Assembly (NCBI RefSeq): GCF_964022235.1
Contig: NZ_CAXHZL010000001.1
Location: 186,001 to 250,000, forward strand
From: Limimaricola sp964022235
Lineage (GTDB): Bacteria; Pseudomonadota; Alphaproteobacteria; Rhodobacterales; Rhodobacteraceae
Reading direction: 5' to 3'
DNA: 64,000 nt
The notes below the pieces were generated by a model, which saw only the letters and a program-made list of their open reading frames with translations, made no database searches and was not told where the DNA came from. Both the position numbers and the translations under genes were made by a program. This document shows, in pieces, positions 49,007 through 56,980 of the stretch. Position 1 is the first letter of the stretch. Each line of letters begins with the position of its first letter.

Positions 49007-51808
49007 ATGACGCAATTCGGCAAGGGGTGCCACCTGCACCTGATCGACGGCTCGGCCTTCATCTTTCGCGCCTACCACGCGCTGCCGCCGCTCACTCGCA
49101 AGTCCGACGGCCTGCCCGTCGGCGCGGTGTCGGGCTTCGTCAACATGTTGCAGCGCTATATCGAGAACAACTCGGGTTCTGACGCCGCCACCCATGTCGC
49201 GGTGATCTTCGACAAGGGCAGCCATACCTTCCGCAACGACCTCTATGACCTCTACAAGGCCAACCGCGAGGCGATGCCCGAGGACCTGCGCCCGCAGATC
49301 CCGCTCACCCGTGCGGCGACCGAGGCCTTCAACATCGCCTGCAAGGAAAAAGAGGGCTTCGAGGCAGACGACATCATCGCCGCCCTGTCGTGCCAGGCGC
49401 GCGACGCGGGCGGGCGGGTGACGATCATCTCGTCCGACAAGGATCTGATGCAGCTCGTCGGCGACGGGGTGGAGATGCTCGACCCGATGAAGAACCGACG
49501 CATCGACCGAGACGGCGTGTTCGAGAAGTTCGGCGTCTATCCCGACCGCGTCGTCGACGTGCAGGCGCTTGCGGGCGATTCGGTCGACAACGTCCCCGGC
49601 GCGCCCGGCATCGGCATCAAGACCGCCGCCCTGCTGATCAACGAGTTCGGCGATCTGGAAACGCTTCTGGAGCGCGCGGGCGAGATCAAGCAGCCCAAGC
49701 GCCGCCAGACCCTGATCGATCACGAAAAGCAGATCCGGCTGTCGAAGCAGCTCGTGGCGCTCGACTGCGACATGGTGCTCGACTTCACGCTCGACGATCT
49801 GGAGATCCGCGACCCGGACCCGGAAGTGCTTCTGGGATTTCTCGCCGAGATGGAGTTCCGCACCATCACGCGACGCGTGGCCGAGAAGCTCGGGGCTGAG
49901 GCGCCCGTGGTGCCCGAGGTGGCCAGCACCGCGCCCGATGCCGCCGAGCCCGAGCCCGAGGCACCCTTCGATCACGCCGCCTACCAGAAGGTGACGACGG
50001 CGGAGGAATTGCAGGTCTGGATCGACGCGATCCGCGAGCTGGGCCATGTCGCGGTCGACACCGAGACCACCAGCCTCGACGAGATGCGTGCCGATATGGT
50101 TGGCATCTCGCTCGCGCTGGCCCCGGGTCACGCCTGCTATATCCCGCTTACCCATCGCTCGGGCGAGGAGGGGCTGTTCGGCTCGGACGCGCTGACCGAA
50201 GGCCAGATGCCGCTCGAGCAGGCGCTCGAGATGCTGAAGCCGGTTCTGGAGAACGCCTCGATCCTCAAGATCGGCCAGAACATGAAATACGATATGAAGA
50301 TCTTCGCCGGTCTGGGGATCGATGTGGCCCCCTTCGACGACACGATGCTGCTCAGTTATGCCATGCACGCAGGTCTGCACGGCCACGGCATGGACACGCT
50401 CTCCGAGCGCTACCTCGGCCACCTGCCGATCCCGATCAAGCAGGTGATCGGCACTGGAAAATCGGCCGTGACCTTCGACAAGGTCGGCATCGACGACGCC
50501 GTCAAATACGCCGCCGAGGACGCCGACATTACGCTGCGCCTGTGGAAGCGGTTCAAGCCCCAGCTCCACCAGAACCGCGTCACCACCGTCTATGAGACGC
50601 TGGAGCGTCCGCTGGTGCCGGTGCTGGCGCGGATGGAGCGCGCGGGCGTGCAGGTCGACCGCGAGGTGCTCAGCCGCATGTCCAACGCCTTCGCGCAGAA
50701 GTTGGCGGGGCTGGAGGCGGAGATCCACGCCAAGGCTGGGCGGCCCTTCAATGTTGGAAGCCCGAAGCAGCTGGGCGAAATCCTGTTCGACGACCTGTCG
50801 CTGCCCGGTGGCAAAAAGGGCAAGACCGGCGCCTATGCCACGGGTGCCGACATCCTCGAAGACCTCGCCACCGAGCACGAACTGCCGCGCCTCGTGCTCG
50901 ATTGGCGCCAGATCTCCAAGCTGAAATCGACCTATACCGACAGCCTGCAGGAGCACATCCACCCCGAAACGGGTCGGGTGCACACGTCGTATTCGATCGC
51001 AGGCGCCAACACCGGCCGCCTCGCCTCGACCGACCCGAACCTGCAGAACATCCCGATCCGCACCGAAGAAGGCCGGCGCATCCGCGAGGCCTTCGTCGCC
51101 CCGAAGGGCCGCACGCTCGTTTCGCTCGACTACTCGCAGATCGAGCTACGCATCCTCGCGCATATGGCCGACATCGAGGAGCTGAAGCAGGCGTTCCGTG
51201 AAGGCCAAGACATCCACGCCGCCACCGCGTCCGAGATGTTCAACGTGCCCTTGGGCGAGATGACGCCCGAGATCCGGCGGCAGGCCAAGGCAATCAACTT
51301 CGGAGTGATCTACGGCATCTCGGGCTTCGGCCTCGCGCGCAACCTGCGGATCCCGCGCGAGCAGGCGCAGGGCTTCATCGACCGCTACTTCGAACGCTTT
51401 CCCGGCATCCGCGCCTACATGGACGAGACCACCGCCTTCGCGAAGGCCAACGGCTTTGTCGAGACGCTGTTCGGACGGCGCATCAACACGCCCGAGATCA
51501 ACGCCAAGGGACCGGGTGCTGGCTTTGCCAAGCGCGCGGCGATTAACGCGCCGATCCAAGGCACGGCGGCCGACATCATCCGCCGCGCGATGATCCGCAT
51601 GGACGAGGCCATCGCGGCCGTCCCCTCGGCGCGGATGCTGCTGCAGGTGCATGACGAATTGTTGTTCGAGGTGGACGAGGGCGAGGTTGACGCGCTGATC
51701 CCGATCGCGCGCGAGGTGATGGAAGGGGCTGCCGCACCGGCCGTGCATCTCGATGTGCACCTTACCGCCGAGGCGGGGCAGGGACCAAACTGGGCATTGG
51801 CGCACTGA
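49007..51808 (+). CDS. polA: DNA polymerase I
   Basis: A 933-residue DNA polymerase I for Okazaki-fragment processing and repair. The 5' nuclease domain (residues 1-~300) starts HLHLIDGSAFIFRAYHALPP. The 3'-5' exonuclease domain (~325-510) keeps the catalytic acidic residues (VAVDTETTSLDEM and MKYDMKIFAGLG), so proofreading appears intact. The polymerase domain carries DYSQIELRILAHMA (motif A), RRQAKAINFGVIYGISGFG (O helix) and QVHDELLFEV (motif C). Length matches the full three-domain enzyme. A general-stress promoter follows its stop. Confidence 0.97.
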   Translation: MTQFGKGCHLHLIDGSAFIFRAYHALPPLTRKSDGLPVGAVSGFVNMLQRYIENNSGSDAATHVAVIFDKGSHTFRNDLYDLYKANREAMPEDLRPQIPLTRAATEAFNIACKEKEGFEADDIIAALSCQARDAGGRVTIISSDKDLMQLVGDGVEMLDPMKNRRIDRDGVFEKFGVYPDRVVDVQALAGDSVDNVPGAPGIGIKTAALLINEFGDLETLLERAGEIKQPKRRQTLIDHEKQIRLSKQLVALDCDMVLDFTLDDLEIRDPDPEVLLGFLAEMEFRTITRRVAEKLGAEAPVVPEVASTAPDAAEPEPEAPFDHAAYQKVTTAEELQVWIDAIRELGHVAVDTETTSLDEMRADMVGISLALAPGHACYIPLTHRSGEEGLFGSDALTEGQMPLEQALEMLKPVLENASILKIGQNMKYDMKIFAGLGIDVAPFDDTMLLSYAMHAGLHGHGMDTLSERYLGHLPIPIKQVIGTGKSAVTFDKVGIDDAVKYAAEDADITLRLWKRFKPQLHQNRVTTVYETLERPLVPVLARMERAGVQVDREVLSRMSNAFAQKLAGLEAEIHAKAGRPFNVGSPKQLGEILFDDLSLPGGKKGKTGAYATGADILEDLATEHELPRLVLDWRQISKLKSTYTDSLQEHIHPETGRVHTSYSIAGANTGRLASTDPNLQNIPIRTEEGRRIREAFVAPKGRTLVSLDYSQIELRILAHMADIEELKQAFREGQDIHAATASEMFNVPLGEMTPEIRRQAKAINFGVIYGISGFGLARNLRIPREQAQGFIDRYFERFPGIRAYMDETTAFAKANGFVETLFGRRINTPEINAKGPGAGFAKRAAINAPIQGTAADIIRRAMIRMDEAIAAVPSARMLLQVHDELLFEVDEGEVDALIPIAREVMEGAAAPAVHLDVHLTAEAGQGPNWALAH

Positions 51809-51809
51809 A

Positions 51810-51834
51810 GGAACCGCACCCCGCGCGCATCGTT
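51810..51834 (+). promoter_or_regulatory. EcfG-type general stress promoter, GSP26-like gene
   Basis: GGAAC (51810-51814), 16 bases, CGTT (51831-51834): an exact EcfG consensus, directly after the polA stop and 58 bases before the downstream start. Confidence 0.68.
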
Positions 51835-51891
51835 GCATCCCCGAAGCGGGCGGCGGCATTGTGGCCCCCTGTCTAGGGATTGGAACGACAT

Positions 51892-52386
51892 ATGAGCGAG
51901 CATAGCAACGAAGAGCGGGTGCGGATGTTCTGGGATCGGCTGGCCGATCTGCGCGCCGGCATGGTGGGGATCAAAGGCACCGACCGTCTGGTGCCTATGA
52001 GCCATCACGTGGATCACGAGGCGGGCTGCCTGTGGTTTATCGCAGCCCATGGCGAAGAGCTGACCAACGCCGTCGAGACGAGCCCGCGCGACGCGCTGTT
52101 CTCGGTCTCCTCGGACAAGCACGGGCTTTACGCTCATGCTCATGGCACGCTCGAGCTGAGCCACGACAAGGCCAAGCTCGACGAGGTCTGGAACGCGGTC
52201 GCGGCGAGCTGGTTCGACGACGGGCGCGACGATCCGGATGTTCGTCTCCTGTGCCTGCGCCTGCGCGAAGCCGAGGTCTGGACCACCACGACGAGCTCGG
52301 CGGCCTTCCTGTTCCAGATTGCCAAGGCCAAGGCCGTGCGCGAGGCCAAGCCCGATGTGGGCGACAATTACACGCTGCGGTTCTGA
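51892..52386 (+). CDS. General stress protein 26-like, pyridoxamine 5'-phosphate oxidase fold
   Basis: A 164-residue split-barrel flavin-binding protein of the GSP26 group. The pattern MFWDRLADLRAGMVGI, LWFIAAHGEELTNAV and WFDDGRDDPDVRLLCLRLREAEVWT is typical; the WFDDGRDDPDV loop is the best marker. Family members bind FMN or FAD and are linked to general stress, though the reaction is unclear. ATG at 51892 is chosen over an in-frame ATG four codons upstream. The exact EcfG-type promoter upstream agrees with the family name. A terminator follows. Confidence 0.9.
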   Translation: MSEHSNEERVRMFWDRLADLRAGMVGIKGTDRLVPMSHHVDHEAGCLWFIAAHGEELTNAVETSPRDALFSVSSDKHGLYAHAHGTLELSHDKAKLDEVWNAVAASWFDDGRDDPDVRLLCLRLREAEVWTTTTSSAAFLFQIAKAKAVREAKPDVGDNYTLRF

Positions 52387-52409
52387 GGCCTCGCCTCGAT
52401 CCGAGCATG

Positions 52410-52437
52410 AGGCGGCTCCTTCGGGGGCCGCCTTTTT
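52410..52437 (+). terminator. Terminator after the GSP26-like gene
   Basis: AGGCGGC and GCCGCCT form a stem around TCCTTCGGGG, followed by TTTTTC; it lies 23 bases past the stop codon. Confidence 0.88.
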
Positions 52438-52488
52438 CGATGGTGATGCAAGCTGTGGTATCCTCACCTCGGGTAGGGAGGATCGCGG

Positions 52489-52908
52489 ATGACTACAGGA
52501 CGGCAAAGACTTTATGACAGGCAACTCGTGTCCGACGGCAATCCCATGGAGGCGGTGGTCGGGTTCAGCCGTGCGGTGCGGGTGGGCCGGTCCATTGCGG
52601 TGGGCGGCACCGCCCCCGTCGATGTCGAGGGGCGCACGGTCGGCCTCGGCGATGTCGCCGCGCAGACCCGGCGCTGCTTTGAAATCGTGCGCTGGGCGCT
52701 TGCCCAGGCCGGGGCCGGGATGGACGACGTCGTCCGCACCCGGTTGCTGCTGACGGATATCGAGGATTGGCGCGCCGCGGTGAAGGTGCGGGCCGAGTTC
52801 TGCGGCGAGGCGCGTCCGGCGGACACGATCGTGCAGGTGGGGCGCTTCGTGAACCCCGAATGGCTGATCGAGGTCGAGGTCGATGCGGTCATCGCCGACA
52901 GCCGTTGA
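52489..52908 (+). CDS. RidA/YjgF-family protein lacking the archetypal Arg
   Basis: A 139-residue member of the Rid superfamily of small trimeric proteins; RidA itself hydrolyses reactive enamines/imines. FSRAVRVGRSIAVGGTAPVD and QTRRCFEIVRWALAQAG match the fold. The stretch RPADTIVQVGRFVNPEWLI aligns with the loop that carries Arg105 in RidA, but this protein appears to have Asp there, so enamine deaminase activity is doubtful. GGGAGG precedes the ATG. It stands between two terminators as a single-gene unit. Confidence 0.85.
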   Translation: MTTGRQRLYDRQLVSDGNPMEAVVGFSRAVRVGRSIAVGGTAPVDVEGRTVGLGDVAAQTRRCFEIVRWALAQAGAGMDDVVRTRLLLTDIEDWRAAVKVRAEFCGEARPADTIVQVGRFVNPEWLIEVEVDAVIADSR

Positions 52909-52913
52909 AGACA

Positions 52914-52952
52914 CAAAAAGGCGCGGGCCCTATCCGGAACCCGCGCCTTCGC
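52914..52952. terminator. Terminator between the RidA-like and hsp20 genes
   Basis: AAGGCGCGGG pairs with CCCGCGCCTT around a 12-base loop, flanked by an A-run upstream that reads as a T-run on the minus strand. It suits the RidA-like gene and the convergent hsp20 gene. Confidence 0.78.
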
Positions 52953-53016
52953 ATGACGCGACCGTCGCCTCACCAGCCGACCGCGTCATGCACGACCGGC
53001 TGGAGGTCCGGTCGTA

Positions 53017-53487
53017 TCAGTTGACCGCCTTTTCCTCGATGAGGTTGGCGTCCTGCGCCTTCTGGCTCGCGATCTCGATGCGGCGCGGTTTGAGCGCCTC
53101 GGGCACCTCGCGCACGAGGTCGATGTGCAGCATGCCGTCGAGGTGGCTGGCGCCCGTGACCTTCACGTGATCGGCAAGGTGGAAGCGCCGCTCGAAGGCC
53201 CGCGTGGCGATGCCGCGGTGCAGGAAGGTGCGGCTCTCGACATCGTCCTCGGCCTTGCGCGCGGTGACGATCAGCGTGTTCTCGCGGACCTCCACGGCGA
53301 GGTCGTCGGCCCCGAAACCGGCGACGGCGATCGAGATGCGCCAGCCGCTCTCATCGGTCTTTTCGATGTTGTAGGGGGGGTAGTTGTTCTGGGTGGGCTC
53401 CCCGGCGAGCACGCGGTCCATCAGGTCGGCGACCTGATCGAAACCCACGGTGGCGCGGTAGAGCGGGGCAAGATCGAAATTACGCAT
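53017..53487 (-). CDS. Small heat-shock protein, Hsp20/IbpA family
   Basis: A 156-residue alpha-crystallin-type chaperone. It begins MRNFDLAPLYRATVGFDQVADLMDR, the IbpA-like N-terminus. The alpha-crystallin domain (~38-130) has YNIEKTDESGWRISIAVAGF, the HRGIATRAFERRFHLADHV segment and ASHLDGMLHIDLVREVPE. The start at 53487 has AAGGA eight bases upstream; MTDMRN three codons earlier is less well placed. A sigma-32-like promoter about 100 bases upstream gives a long leader, which could hold a thermosensor, though I could not identify a ROSE element with certainty. Confidence 0.94.
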   Translation of the reverse strand: MRNFDLAPLYRATVGFDQVADLMDRVLAGEPTQNNYPPYNIEKTDESGWRISIAVAGFGADDLAVEVRENTLIVTARKAEDDVESRTFLHRGIATRAFERRFHLADHVKVTGASHLDGMLHIDLVREVPEALKPRRIEIASQKAQDANLIEEKAVN

Positions 53488-53583
53488 GTCAGTCATCCTT
53501 TGTCTCAAGCGATAACGTCGTGATGGCCTTCCCGAATTGGGACAGGCCGGACATTCGGAGCCCGGTGTGGCGCTCCGTGATCG

Positions 53584-53613
53584 AGATGTGGGGGAGGGTT
53601 TTCGGGGTTTCAA
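53584..53613 (-). promoter_or_regulatory. Sigma-32 (RpoH)-type heat-shock promoter, hsp20
   Basis: On the minus strand CTTGAAA (from 53613) is followed after about 15 bases by CCCCACATCT, near the RpoH consensus CTTGAA-N13/17-CCCCATnT. It lies between the protease gene and hsp20. Confidence 0.65.
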
Positions 53614-53632
53614 GATCCGCCGATGCCCAAAA

Positions 53633-54451
53633 TCAGGGGCGCACGAAGCGGGCCCCGGTTTCGGTTCTCTGCCCCGCGCCGACAACCCGGACCTGTCCTG
53701 ACGACAGCCCGCCAAAGGCGCCGGTCCCGCTCGCCATGCGGGCGCGCAGATCCGGCAAGGGGCGGTCGAGCGCCACACCGATGGCGACGTTCCTGCCTTC
53801 CATCTCGGCCTTGGCCGAGATCACCGAAACGATCCGCGCCTCGCCACCCTCGAAGCTGAACACCGGCGAGCCGGAAGAGCCGTAGTCCACGTCGCAGCCC
53901 ATGACGAGCAGCCCATTCTCTTCGCCCAGCACGTCGCAGGTCTGTTGCAGCGACGGGGCCTCGGCCCGGTCATGCGCGTAGGAGACCACGCCCACCTGCG
54001 CGCCCGCGGCGACGCCGGTGAGGGTCTCGAAGGGGATGATGCGGGCCGAACGGATCGGTTGCGCCAGTTCGAGCAGCGCCACGTCCTCGGCGCTGGCCGC
54101 TCCCGATCCGGTGCCTACAAAAGTGTAGGCTTCGGGGGTCATGGCGCGGCGGATGCCCCGGTAGGCCAAGGCCCGGCCGCCGCGCATCCCGGCCTTGAAC
54201 TCGATCTCGGTGGGGTCGATGCGATCGCCGGTGTCGCGATCGTACAGGCAATGCGCGGCGGTGAGCACGAGGTCGGGCGCGATCAGCGCGCCGGTGCAGA
54301 ACCCGCGTCCCCCCAGATCGAGACGACCCACGGCCTCCCAACCGCGCGCGTCGTCGCCCGTCACCATCAGGGTAAGGTCGTGCCGATCCGCGCGCACCGG
54401 CAGCGACAGGGCCACCAACACTAGAAGGGCAACCGCGATGGCCTGCCGCAT
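53633..54451 (-). CDS. Exported trypsin-like serine protease
   Basis: A 272-residue S1-family protease with a signal peptide (MRQAIAVALLVLVALSLPVRA, cleavage near residue 21). The triad is visible: His in VLTAAHCLYD (~72), Asp in EDVALLEL (~128) and Ser in DYGSSGSPVFS (~200). A Cys pair likely flanks the His (FCTGAL and AHC). The GSSGS form differs from GDSGGP, as in some bacterial V8/glutamyl-endopeptidase-like proteins. AAGGAGG precedes the ATG. No PDZ domain is present, so it is not DegP. It lies upstream of hsp20 on the same strand. Confidence 0.9.
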   Translation of the reverse strand: MRQAIAVALLVLVALSLPVRADRHDLTLMVTGDDARGWEAVGRLDLGGRGFCTGALIAPDLVLTAAHCLYDRDTGDRIDPTEIEFKAGMRGGRALAYRGIRRAMTPEAYTFVGTGSGAASAEDVALLELAQPIRSARIIPFETLTGVAAGAQVGVVSYAHDRAEAPSLQQTCDVLGEENGLLVMGCDVDYGSSGSPVFSFEGGEARIVSVISAKAEMEGRNVAIGVALDRPLPDLRARMASGTGAFGGLSSGQVRVVGAGQRTETGARFVRP

Positions 54452-54533
54452 GTGCCCTCCTTCGGACGGTCGGGCGGGGATCGCGCGACTTGAGGGCGAG
54501 ACTAGGGCAGCGCGGGTCGGCTTCAAAGGGCAA

Positions 54534-55823
54534 TCAGGCGGATTGTTTCGAAATCATGGAGGGTTGAGGCCCCCCGGTCGCCCAATCGAGAAGCTGGACG
54601 GAATGCACCACCGGCACGCCGGTGCCGCGGCCGATCTGCATCATGCAGCCGATGTTGCCCGCCGCGATCACCTGCGGCTTCAGCACTTCCAGCGTCTCGA
54701 CCTTGCGGGTGCGAAGCTGCGCCGAAATCTCGGGTTGCATCAGGTTGTAGGTGCCCGCCGAGCCACAGCACAGGTGGCTGTCGGCAGGCTCCAGCACCTC
54801 GAACCCGGCCTGCTTCAAGAGCTGCTTCGGCCCGACCTTGAGCTTTTGGCCATGCTGCAACGAGCAAGCGGCGTGGTAGGCCACGCGCATCGGTGCGACG
54901 CCTGCCCCCTCGGGCAGGCCGAGCTGCGTGACGATCTCGGACACATCGCGGCACAGGCCACCGATCCGCGCGGCCTCGGCCTCCATCTCGTGGCCCGCGA
55001 ACATATGGCCGTAATCCTTCATCGTGGTGCCGCAGCCGGAGGTGTTGATCACCACCGCGTCGAGACCTTCGATGGACGCCATGGAGCGGATCAGCTTGGC
55101 CGCCGTGCCACGCGCCTCGTCGTGCTTGCCCATATGCTCGGTCAGCGCGCCACAGCAGCCGACACCCTCGGGGATCACCACCTCGCAGCCGAGACGGGTC
55201 AGCAGCCGGATCGTCGCGTCGTTGATTTCCGTATCCAAGGCGCGCTGGGCGCAGCCGATCGACAGGCCCACGCGCATCCGCCGCTCGCCCACCGCCGGGA
55301 AGACCTGCGGGTCGTCGTTGCGCGACACCGGCGGGATCCGGTCAGGGGCCATCTCGAGCATGGCGCGGAGCCGCTTGTCCGGCATCAGCCCCTTCAGCGG
55401 CTTGCCGATCTTGGCGGCGAGCAGCGCCAGCCGGAACCGCCCCGGATAGGGCAGGATCCGCGCCAGCGTCCAGCGCAGCAGCCGGTCCATCACAGGGCGC
55501 TCGTAGTTCTTCTCGATATAGCCGCGCGCCTGATCGATCAGATGGCCGTAATGCACGCCCGAGGGGCAGGTGGTCATGCAGGCGAGGCAGCCGAGGCAAC
55601 GGTCGAGATGGGTGACGGTCTTGTCGTCGGGCACCCGTTCGTTTTCGAGCATGTCCTTGATGAGGTAAATCCGGCCGCGCGGGCTGTCCAATTCGTCGCC
55701 CAGCACCTGATAGGTCGGGCAGGTCGCGGTGCAAAAGCCGCAATGCACGCATGAGCGCAGGATCGCATTGGCTTCGGCGGTCTTGGGATCGCGCAGCTGC
55801 TCGGGCGTGAAGGTGGTCTGCAT
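54534..55823 (-). CDS. glcF: Glycolate oxidase iron-sulfur subunit
   Basis: A 429-residue subunit that passes electrons from GlcD/E flavins to the quinone pool. Two 4Fe-4S motifs lie in CVHCGFCTATCP (~31) and CLGCLACMTTCP (~78). Two CCG domains follow, with GVGCCGALTEHMGKHDEA (~215) and SHLCCGSAGTYNLM (~345). It is the third gene of glcD-glcE-glcF, 47 bases after glcE, and would act at the inner face of the membrane. Confidence 0.95.
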   Translation of the reverse strand: MQTTFTPEQLRDPKTAEANAILRSCVHCGFCTATCPTYQVLGDELDSPRGRIYLIKDMLENERVPDDKTVTHLDRCLGCLACMTTCPSGVHYGHLIDQARGYIEKNYERPVMDRLLRWTLARILPYPGRFRLALLAAKIGKPLKGLMPDKRLRAMLEMAPDRIPPVSRNDDPQVFPAVGERRMRVGLSIGCAQRALDTEINDATIRLLTRLGCEVVIPEGVGCCGALTEHMGKHDEARGTAAKLIRSMASIEGLDAVVINTSGCGTTMKDYGHMFAGHEMEAEAARIGGLCRDVSEIVTQLGLPEGAGVAPMRVAYHAACSLQHGQKLKVGPKQLLKQAGFEVLEPADSHLCCGSAGTYNLMQPEISAQLRTRKVETLEVLKPQVIAAGNIGCMMQIGRGTGVPVVHSVQLLDWATGGPQPSMISKQSA

Positions 55824-55870
55824 GGGGTCTCCGTCCGGGTCGGTGCCGGGTCAGGCGGTGTCTGGCGATC

Positions 55871-56980
55871 TCAGGCGGCGAGGATGCCGCGTGGGTCGAA
55901 CTTGGCGCGCAGGCCGCGTGTCAGGCTTTGGAGCGCGGGCGGCTCGGGCTGAAGCGTCTGTCGCGCGGCATGGGTCTCGGGCGTGGCCCGCACCAGCGTG
56001 GCGTGACCGTCGTAGCGGCCAAGTTTGGCACGAAGATCGTGGCCCTCCGATGTGCGCAGCCACACGAGCCCCCCGCCCCAGTCGTAGAAGGCCTGCGTGG
56101 CATCGGCCCGTGCCACGACGGCGGCGGCTTCGCTCGGACGCACCGAGACGCGCCAGATGTCGCCCGTCTGTCCATGGAACGGCGCCACGTCGCGCAGGCC
56201 GCGCCAATGCGCTCGCACGGCGTCGCGGTCGGTTTCCGTCTCCCACGGGCCATGCGCCTTGAGCCGCTCGGCCAGCGCCCGGCAACGATACGCGACCGAA
56301 GCGCCGAAACCTTCGATGCGAAGTTCGGTGCGCGGCCCGCCTGTCGCATGCGGATCATGGGCCGCGCCCGACACCTCGAAGGGCGTGCCCAGCGCGTCGG
56401 ACATCGCCCTTACCGCCGCCGCGTCATCGAGGCCGCGGATCACGAGGTTGGCGGCGGTCTCGGTGCCCGGCAGCACCTTGAGCGCCACTTCGGTGATCAC
56501 GCCCAACGCACCTCGGCTCCCCGCAAGGAGGCGGGCGAGGTCGTAGCCGGTGACGTTCTTCATTACCCGCCCGCCGTTCTTGACGATCACCCCTTGGCCA
56601 TCGACGAAACGCATCCCGAGCAGGTGGTCGCGCGCCGCCCCCACCTGCATCCGGCGCGGGCCGGAGACGTTGGCAGCGATGACACCGCCGATGGTCGGCG
56701 TGCCGGTGGTGCCCAAAAGCGCGCGGTGATCCATTGGCTCGAAGGCGAGGCGCTGGTTCGCCTTGGCCAAGGCCGCGTCGATCTCCTCCACCGGCGTGCC
56801 CGCCCGCGCCACCAGCGTCAGCGCCGCCGGATCATGCAGCACGATGCCGCTGAGACCGGAGGTGGTGAGCGGCGTGCCTTCGGGCAGGAGGCCCCGCGTG
56901 CCGCCGCCCCGCACGGACACCGGTCCGGTCGCATCGCGGACCGCTTCGGCCAGCTCGGCCTCGGATCCGGGCCGGATCAC
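55871..56980 (-). CDS. glcE: Glycolate oxidase FAD-binding subunit
   Basis: A 369-residue FAD subunit of glycolate oxidase. The FAD-binding core has VSVRGGGTRGLLPEG, MDHRALLGTTGTPTIGGVI and MQVGAARDHLLGMRFVDGQG. GRVMKNVTGYDLARLLAGS (~125) is the GlcE signature. Translation most likely starts at GTG (56980), which overlaps the glcD stop (GTGA). The C-terminal domain is shorter than in GlcD, as expected. Confidence 0.93.
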   Translation of the reverse strand: MIRPGSEAELAEAVRDATGPVSVRGGGTRGLLPEGTPLTTSGLSGIVLHDPAALTLVARAGTPVEEIDAALAKANQRLAFEPMDHRALLGTTGTPTIGGVIAANVSGPRRMQVGAARDHLLGMRFVDGQGVIVKNGGRVMKNVTGYDLARLLAGSRGALGVITEVALKVLPGTETAANLVIRGLDDAAAVRAMSDALGTPFEVSGAAHDPHATGGPRTELRIEGFGASVAYRCRALAERLKAHGPWETETDRDAVRAHWRGLRDVAPFHGQTGDIWRVSVRPSEAAAVVARADATQAFYDWGGGLVWLRTSEGHDLRAKLGRYDGHATLVRATPETHAARQTLQPEPPALQSLTRGLRAKFDPRGILAA

